A stretch of DNA of 64,000 nt from Litoditis marina (lineage: Eukaryota; Nematoda; Chromadorea; Rhabditida; Rhabditidae). The DNA is taken from the NCBI GenBank assembly GCA_964036275.1, contig OZ038436.1, forward strand, positions 10,136,147 to 10,200,146, read 5' to 3'. The notes beneath the pieces are model-generated. The model searched no databases, was not told where the DNA came from, and saw only the letters and a program-made list of their open reading frames with translations. The position numbers and the translations under genes are program-made. Each line of letters starts with the position of its first letter. Positions within the stretch are counted from its first letter, which is position 1. Below are positions 57,883 through 64,000 of the stretch, in pieces.

Positions 57883-60800
57883 ATACAGTTTCTGTAAAAT
57901 CGCAAAACTATTCGGACGTGAGCCAATGCGTTTGGAATCACGGTATGCTCGTGGAGTATATGAAGGCGGGGAAGGGACAACTGGCTGACAAAAAAACGTC
58001 TCTCATTCTACTGGCAAATTACGCATATTATAACTATTCTGTGGTCACTTTTGAATCGCACGGATGGTTCGGGTGAGTTAGTTCCAACAAGTTGCACTAT
58101 TTGCTCACTACTTGCAGTGTTAGTTCGAGTACGTCACCCAATCCTGCGTGCCCGGGATTGTCTCACCATTTCGCGATACATGCATCAGCAGGGAAAAACA
58201 CAAATAACGTATACTAGAGGCGACACCAGAACCTCTGCAAATTGGCCAAACCAGATTTTTGTCTAGCAAAAACACCGAGATTGCGCAAACTGTTGCTGGC
58301 TGGCGCGCTCATAAACATGGTGCTAACTTGAAGAATAGAGATGTGTTCTAGCAGGTAAGATGTAAGAAGAATAGCAAAGATGAACAACGTGAAGCCGAAT
58401 GTGCCTGAGAAACTGACATAAAAAATTTTGTGTTCGTAGAAACATTGTCTATTTGCCTATCTATGTGTTCAGGACAAAAATATTCTGTCGCTACCTCTCT
58501 TCTTTTTTTGAAGAAATCGCCCCTCCCGTTAGATCGAATGTTTTTTTCCGAATTCGTCGTTCATTGCTGTAAGGTCGAGGGAGCCGCCTACATGAGTATA
58601 ACTACTGAAGAAACGGAGCCAATTGTAGAGTGGGTACCTGTTGTCTGTTGCGGACAGATTTAGTCGAGGTATACTACGTTCCACCAATCGATATACCTCT
58701 ACAGTAATCCGTCCCGAAATTTTTTGAATAATAATTCATTGTTCCGGTTTCAAACTATTAGAGTTTGCAGTAAGCGTTGAGAACACATCAACGAAATTTG
58801 AAGTTATTCCAAAACCGCATGGTACAAAACATTGACCCGGAAATTTGCGTATATTACGGTGCATGTTCATAAATTGGTGGAACAAATAGAAGGCAAACAG
58901 TACGTTTTCTTCTTCGTTTCACTCTAACATTTCCTTCACGCGACGCGACGATGAGCGAGTTGTTTACATTTTGAGTCATTTTCAAGTCCCGCATATGGAA
59001 ACAATTTTACTAGTTTGTCTGTACGTTTCAGGCCCCGTGCACTCGCTGTCTCTCTGTCTGGCGCCCATATATGGAAATCAAACTAGTTGGTTGTTGCTCG
59101 CTGAAACAGTTGAACACTACAAACTACAGGGAGTGGCACATACTTATTCCTATGTCAAGGACATGGACCCATATTCAAGTAAGGCGGGGGATTTGTATTG
59201 TGTCCAAGTCAGAATTTGTGAGTACAGGTACCATATCCATTGGTAATATAGATTCAATCAGTTAATTCACTGTTAGACGTGAGTCATTCGATCAGTATCT
59301 TATCTCTCGTTAATTTAACTATTAAACGTATTGTATGAATTCATACAATATGAATATTTGAAAGTTAACCTATTCAGTTTTTCACTTTTCACTCAATTGT
59401 TAACTTGAGAGTGACGAAAGAATATCATATTTGTTGTTGCCACTAGGACATCACTCATATCGGCGCTCAACGAAGCACACAAACTGCCACTTGGAGCGCA
59501 CTTGGGTGTTACATGAGCCCTATAAACACTGCACGTAGTTGATTTCTCCAATTTGTATGCAATGTGCAATTTTTCATTCGATCTTGTAAGAATATATCAT
59601 GCAATCGAGTTGTTGAAAATCAGCTTAGAAATAATTATTCACGGCAACAGTTTCAGCGTGTCTTACTTTATTGAAAGAATCTCAATTGCACATATAGTGC
59701 TCACCTTTTCCAACTGGACTCGTTGGCAGCGTGCCAAAAACTTTAGAAGACTGTTATTTAGAGAAAACATATTTTTTACAGAAAGTTTCTTCGAATACGA
59801 GTTGTAATGAAGGGCAAGAACCCTTCACATAAGTTTATACTGTTCTGAAGTTTTAAACATGTTTAAAAACTGCCTCGGAATTTGATTGGCAAGCTGCCCA
59901 AGCCCAGTTGGGAATAATGCGAACTATAGATCATCTTATTAAGCGTGAAAGGAAGGTCTCGTAGAGGGGGGATAGGCATTGGTGAGATTCGTTAACAGCG
60001 TATGCTGTCTGCCAGACAGAAACCGCAGCGAGCTGTGATTGAACCGGGGTCTGTGGAGCGACAGGAAAAAATTAAAATAACCGTTCCGCTGTAGTCTGCG
60101 TTTCACAAAAAAAGTGTAAGATTTGATCTAAACGAAATAATTGTTGTACAACCTGAAGCACATTCGAGCGTTTCATGATATCCATATAGATTTAACGGTG
60201 TTATCATTCCGCTAAGTATTGTTAACCGTCTACTTACTATCAATTAAAACTCACTCGAGTGTTGCGAAACTTTTATTAATAGGTTATACTTCGAGAAACA
60301 AACCAAAAAATTGTGTAATCCTTAGCTGCTCGAGTCCTATTCTCGAACCGGACAGGTGGAAGTTGTACATCTGGACCACAGACGTGATAGACCGGATAGA
60401 GAATGGCACATTGTGGGGGTACAGGTACGTTCAGAGGCCGTATGCAATGATATCCCGGAGATCAAATAACTATGCGTCACTCACACTCTGCGTCTCTTCG
60501 ATTCTATAATGTTTCGCAAAACTGGGGAATAGCACATGTTACGGGAGACGCAGGTCGGACTGACGGAATTCTTGAAAAATTCTTGAATATGAACTTTTTT
60601 CTCTCTCGTTTTTGAGTTCAGAATTCGAACGCATTTTTCATTTGATCGTTTTTACTTTATTTCTGAAAATATTTAGTGTGGAAGCAACATATAAAACATT
60701 AATCCATGTAGTTTCAAATTAAGTATACTAGGAATTGTATATGTTTCACATAACGTCCACTGAACTTTCTACATTATGCATTGGCGAACGGAAACCGATC

Positions 60801-63643
60801 TAAAAAAAACTGCTGTCTATTGCAAACTCCAACTGTGTTTCAAACCTGCGAAACCCATTTTGTAGTGGGGAATAAGAATGGACAATGGGAGTTGGTAGTT
60901 TTTCGGCTAACGTGAATCAAACGTACTGAGATTGTTGCAATCTACAGAAGGTATAGTAGTAACTAGAAAGAGGTGAAAATACATTGTACAAAAAAGGTTA
61001 CAAAGTGATTAAGAAGAGGGTCAACCCGGTTAATGGTTAATGTTTACCTGAGAGGGTCAACGAATCACCGGGTTACTTGTGGAATCGACTCTAGAAATAT
61101 TATAACAGAGCTTCTCAGGATTGCCTGCAAGGCTCGAAAAACCACTCCAAATGGTCCATATTTGGGGATATCGACGAACGAATACTGCCCGAAACAAACG
61201 TCAGTCTCGGAGAATTTACTCGGTGAGATAATATTTTTGTACCCACTTTTAGATTCTTTTCACAACATTTGTGCATAATTGTTTTGTACAGTCGAGTTTC
61301 ATCATGAAACAATTGTTTCCAACTGGTTACTGAATACTTAGACACAATACAGACGACTTAATCGTAATTTGTGTTATTCGTCAGACAACCTGGTTTTCGA
61401 ATTCAATCATGCTATGTTTACTCTCTGTTTATGCTATGTTCACGAATCTCTGCAAATCTTTGTTTGCAGTTAATCAGTTTTAGAAGAACACGTAAGTAAG
61501 CAACGTTTTTGAAATACATAAGCGTTCTCTAAGTAATACTGTCATTTGAAAATCTTGGCCCGATGCCAACGAGTCTCAGTGCGTTTGAAACGGACTATAA
61601 TGAGATTGTTAATTTTCATGTGTCACGGGTTGGGTTCAAAGGACTATTTTGTTTCATTCTAATCTTTTTTATTATTAAACCTTGTTGTCGTTATTATTGT
61701 TATTATTATATCGAGAAAAATTCAACCTTGGCGCTAATTCAGTTTCGCCCAAGATGGATTTTCAGAGATCGACGAGTGCCCGACAAATATCTGGTGATCT
61801 TTTTTTTAAATTTTACAAACGATGGCCTTTCTATTACGTGAACTATTCATCTGCCTCATCGCGTGGTCGAAAATGGGTGCATTAGTAACCCAAGTGTAGC
61901 GTCCTTTTCATTGAAGGCGCGAAACAGTCCAGTGCCCTAAACCAATGACAACTGTAAGAACAATATTATTATGTGGGATTATTGTAGTTGAGGCATTGTA
62001 ATGGAATTTCATGATTATACTTATTCCCGTAAAAATACATTGTATATAGAGCAGAGAAATAGCATAAATGTTTGAAGAGACACATGTTGGAATATTCGAG
62101 ACTTTCTTTAATGGGTAAATTCTATATCGAACCGGGTTGTTGAATAACTTAATTTTTTCGGTGATTTTTTTAGGGTATTTGAGAACCGAATCAGGAAAAA
62201 CAAATTTTTGGGTCGACTGGGAGGTAACCGGTTACCGATTTCGGGTACCCGAAGTAACCTGAAAATTCTACCAAAAAGGGTCGCGTTACCTGAAAACCCG
62301 GTTAGATATAGAAGTCACCTGTTCAATGCTTTCTCTGATTCGCAGGGCCCGGAGACATTGGACCATCATCTACCAACCAAAGTTTTCCACAACCCGAGTG
62401 CCTGGCCTCCGGCTGGTCACACTTCCAAGTGCATTGTGGACCCTATCAAGGTTGGTTTTACTAGAGGTAAAGGGAGAAATAGCGTAACCTTAGCATTCTA
62501 GTGGGGCATCGGGCACTTTGTCATTGTACATTTCTGAGTTCTGCTGTGTTCAATAGTTTCACGGTACTATGCAATTGAACAACAGTAGAGTTGTAGATAC
62601 TACCACCGAAAATGGAAAAACATTCCTTGAAAGACCATGCCAGTCAGATTGTAACGGCGGTTAATGAATATGTCCTGTTTCAGACAAAGTTTCATAACTA
62701 GAGTAAACTGTTCAGTTCAAACATATTTTGATAATTTTAGCATGTAGGTTGACGAGAGAAGTGCAATATTAATGTGGCTGGCAATCTTAACTTAGTTTCA
62801 TGAATGAGAGTTCTTCGATAATATAATATCTACAGTTTTGATTCTATTCTGCCGGAGTATTATGCCAGGGTGGCTTTCCACATCAATGTAAACGGTGAAA
62901 CACTGAAATGAAATACATTTTAACATGAATTCTAATACGCATGCTTGTTCGCTAAGCACAAAGTATCTATTACAATGTTGATTGTTTTTAACGTAATTTT
63001 TTAGAGAGAAGTTTTTGGAGTATGTCGATATTGCCGGCTTGTTGACCAAAATTTTTTCACATTAGGAAATTAGCTACTCAGGGAAAGGTGCCACTCAAAA
63101 TCGTTTTGACCCTTCTTCAAGACGATTTCGGTGTTGTTCTCAGAGGGTTGGGTCGTCATAAGTTGAGCTCCTCGGAGAACTAATACAACAAGACGAGAAA
63201 CCGGCCAATTCCACAAGTAACCGGGTATTTTGTTAACCCTATCAGGTAACCTTAACCAGGTTACCTGGTTAACCCTTTTACTAACCCATTTGTAACCCTT
63301 TTTTTACAATGTCTTTTCGGGGAAATTCGGGGCGACCAAGTGGTCAACAAAAAGGTTAACCAGGTGATCCGGTTAATGGTTGACTGACACGGTTAACGAA
63401 ATACCGGGTTGAAGTATGAATTTGCCCGATAAGACTTACTTTTGACGAGGAATGAGTAAGTCTCACATTTCGCTCACTTAAAATGCCACATCTAACAGAA
63501 TGTATCACGTATTGAATATCGAATAAATCTGATCTATTCTATTCTATTTTGTTCGAGATTCTCACAATGTGGATACATTGGGCGATGATTATCTATCCGG
63601 GAGACACCCAACTGCATGTTACACATGAGGATGCCATTATCAG
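57883..63643 (+). CDS. Glycosyltransferase family 92 (DUF23) gene, 3' end outside window, possibly decaying
   Basis: Blocks in family order: 57883-58072 (QCVWNHGMLVEYMKAGK, VVTFESHGWFG), 58473-about 58630 (TKIFCRYL, SEFVVHCCKVEGAAYMSI), 59032-about 59189 (LCLAPIYGN, LLLAETVEHYKLQGV), 60326-60424 (LLESYSRTGQVEVVHL), 61119-61222 (HSKWSIFGDIDERILPE, with the family's DxD-like DIDER), 61580-61607, 61716-61793 (IQFRPRWIF), 62346-62450 (GHTSKCIVDPIK), 63558-63643 (MWIHWAMIIYPG, EDAIIR). The concluding RHYR block is expected beyond 64000. Known family 92 members are Golgi type II membrane galactosyltransferases. A hydrophobic open segment at 57732-57839 could encode the membrane anchor, but its phase does not join. 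Problems: a +1 frameshift in the T7 run near 58540, an unclear donor for exon 2 beside an M2 insertion, and a GC donor at 59190. Family certain; activity doubtful. Confidence 0.8.
58672..58889. mobile_element. M2 TIR element, copy 4, beside GT92 exon 2
   Basis: TACTACGTTCCACCAATCGA at the left and GGTGGAACAAATA at the right. It begins about 40 bases after the last recognisable codon of GT92 exon 2 and may have displaced the original donor. Confidence 0.75.
61011..61092. mobile_element. M4-like fragment in GT92 intron
   Basis: GGGTCAACCCGGTTAATGGT and CACCGGGTTACTTGTGGAAT match the right part of 63203-63426. It ends 26 bases before exon 61119. Confidence 0.6.
62113..62320. mobile_element. M4 (GGTTACC) element in GT92 intron
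   Basis: GGGTAAATTCTATATCGAAC at the left, GAAAACCCGGTTAGATATAG at the right. Target duplications are degraded. It lies 25 bases before exon 62346. Confidence 0.75.
62478..62590. mobile_element. M1 TIR element, reverse orientation
   Basis: TTAGCATTCTAGTGGGGCAT, then complement core CTGAGTTCTGCTGTGTTCAA, in the intron after exon 62346-62450. Confidence 0.7.
63203..63426. mobile_element. M4-like element with inverted ends
   Basis: GGCCAATTCCACAAGTAACC and, on the other strand, GGCAAATTCATACTTCAACC are inverted ends around a GGTTAACC-rich foldback interior. Flanking 8-mers agree at about six positions only, so it is an older insertion. Confidence 0.75.
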
Positions 63644-64000
63644 GTAATCTTTAAAAAACGGAATTAAGTTAAATAAAATGAAGTTAACTAGAAAAAAGTA
63701 ATACATGGATGGTTGAATGAGTTAGTGATTAAGTTAAGTTACACCGCTTCGACCTTTGCCTCTCTTATAATGTTTGTTCCGTGAGGTGAAAACTGAAACT
63801 GAAAAAACGAGTTTTTCAAAATGGCAGGGAATGAAATGTTGTATCATGTAGCTGAGGTTGTTTTCAATTGCGAGCGTGAAACATTTCCTCATAGAATAGA
63901 ATAGATTCATTCACGATTGAACACATGACTTTCCACATTGTTGGATGTAGCACTCCGATTGGAGAAACAAGAGAAGAAGAATTCGAATGATGAAAAGAGT
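63644..64000. other. Window end, probably intron of GT92 gene
   Basis: No block encoding the expected RHYR-like end of the family was found before the window stops. TAGAATAGAATAG is a small tandem repeat at about 63893. Confidence 0.4.

Noticed and set aside
59553..59807. 84-codon frame between GT92 exons
   Set aside because: Does not match any part of the family and sits inside a predicted intron.

Overview
The window looks like nematode nuclear DNA, most likely from a Caenorhabditis species other than C. elegans. It is AT-rich and full of small terminal-inverted-repeat (TIR) elements. Its introns have TTTCAG-type acceptors. The two complete genes carry an acceptor-like site just upstream of the ATG, which fits spliced-leader trans-splicing. 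I could not run searches, so family calls rest on motifs read by eye and the species is not identified.

Three host genes are supported, all on the + strand. (1) 17279-22787 is a nine-exon gene for the histone mRNA stem-loop binding protein (SLBP; cdl-1 in C. elegans). Its reading frame is intact, and the RNA-binding domain includes TPNK and SRRSWD. (2) 51824-54639 is a five-exon homeobox transcription factor with a 60-residue Q50 homeodomain. From memory of the C. elegans map, ceh-62 lies close to cdl-1, so this may be its ortholog; that is tentative. (3) About 57883-63643, running off the right edge, is a glycosyltransferase family 92 (DUF23) gene with nine recognisable exon blocks in the correct order. 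It has a one-base frameshift in a T run and may be decaying. A fourth coding unit, 27690-28658, encodes an L1-ORF1p-like protein behind a well-spaced TATA/Inr pair and is probably retrotransposon-derived.

Layout. 1-17.2 kb: intergenic, built from a ~0.65 kb repeat in three places, a tRNA-like repeat, two non-autonomous hAT-like families with exact 8-bp target duplications, a 445-bp Tc1/mariner-like element and other inverted repeats. 17.3-22.8 kb: SLBP gene, with transposons in its introns and two extra in-frame copies of its SRRSWD exon end. 23.3-37.7 kb: a segmental duplication in two arms; the left arm carries a 2.3 kb TIR element missing from the right arm. Between the arms lie the ORF1-like gene and a ~1.05 kb TTTC microsatellite. 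38.3-51.5 kb: a 131-bp-arm hairpin, several TIR families, long CT tracts and minisatellites. 51.5-57.2 kb: homeobox gene with 13 CACGTG hexamers in 1.7 kb and a stray duplicate of its exon 4 downstream. 57.6-64 kb: the family 92 glycosyltransferase gene.

The genes show no operon-like spacing and no shared pathway. The main interest is how duplicated exon pieces and mobile elements sit inside and beside the genes.
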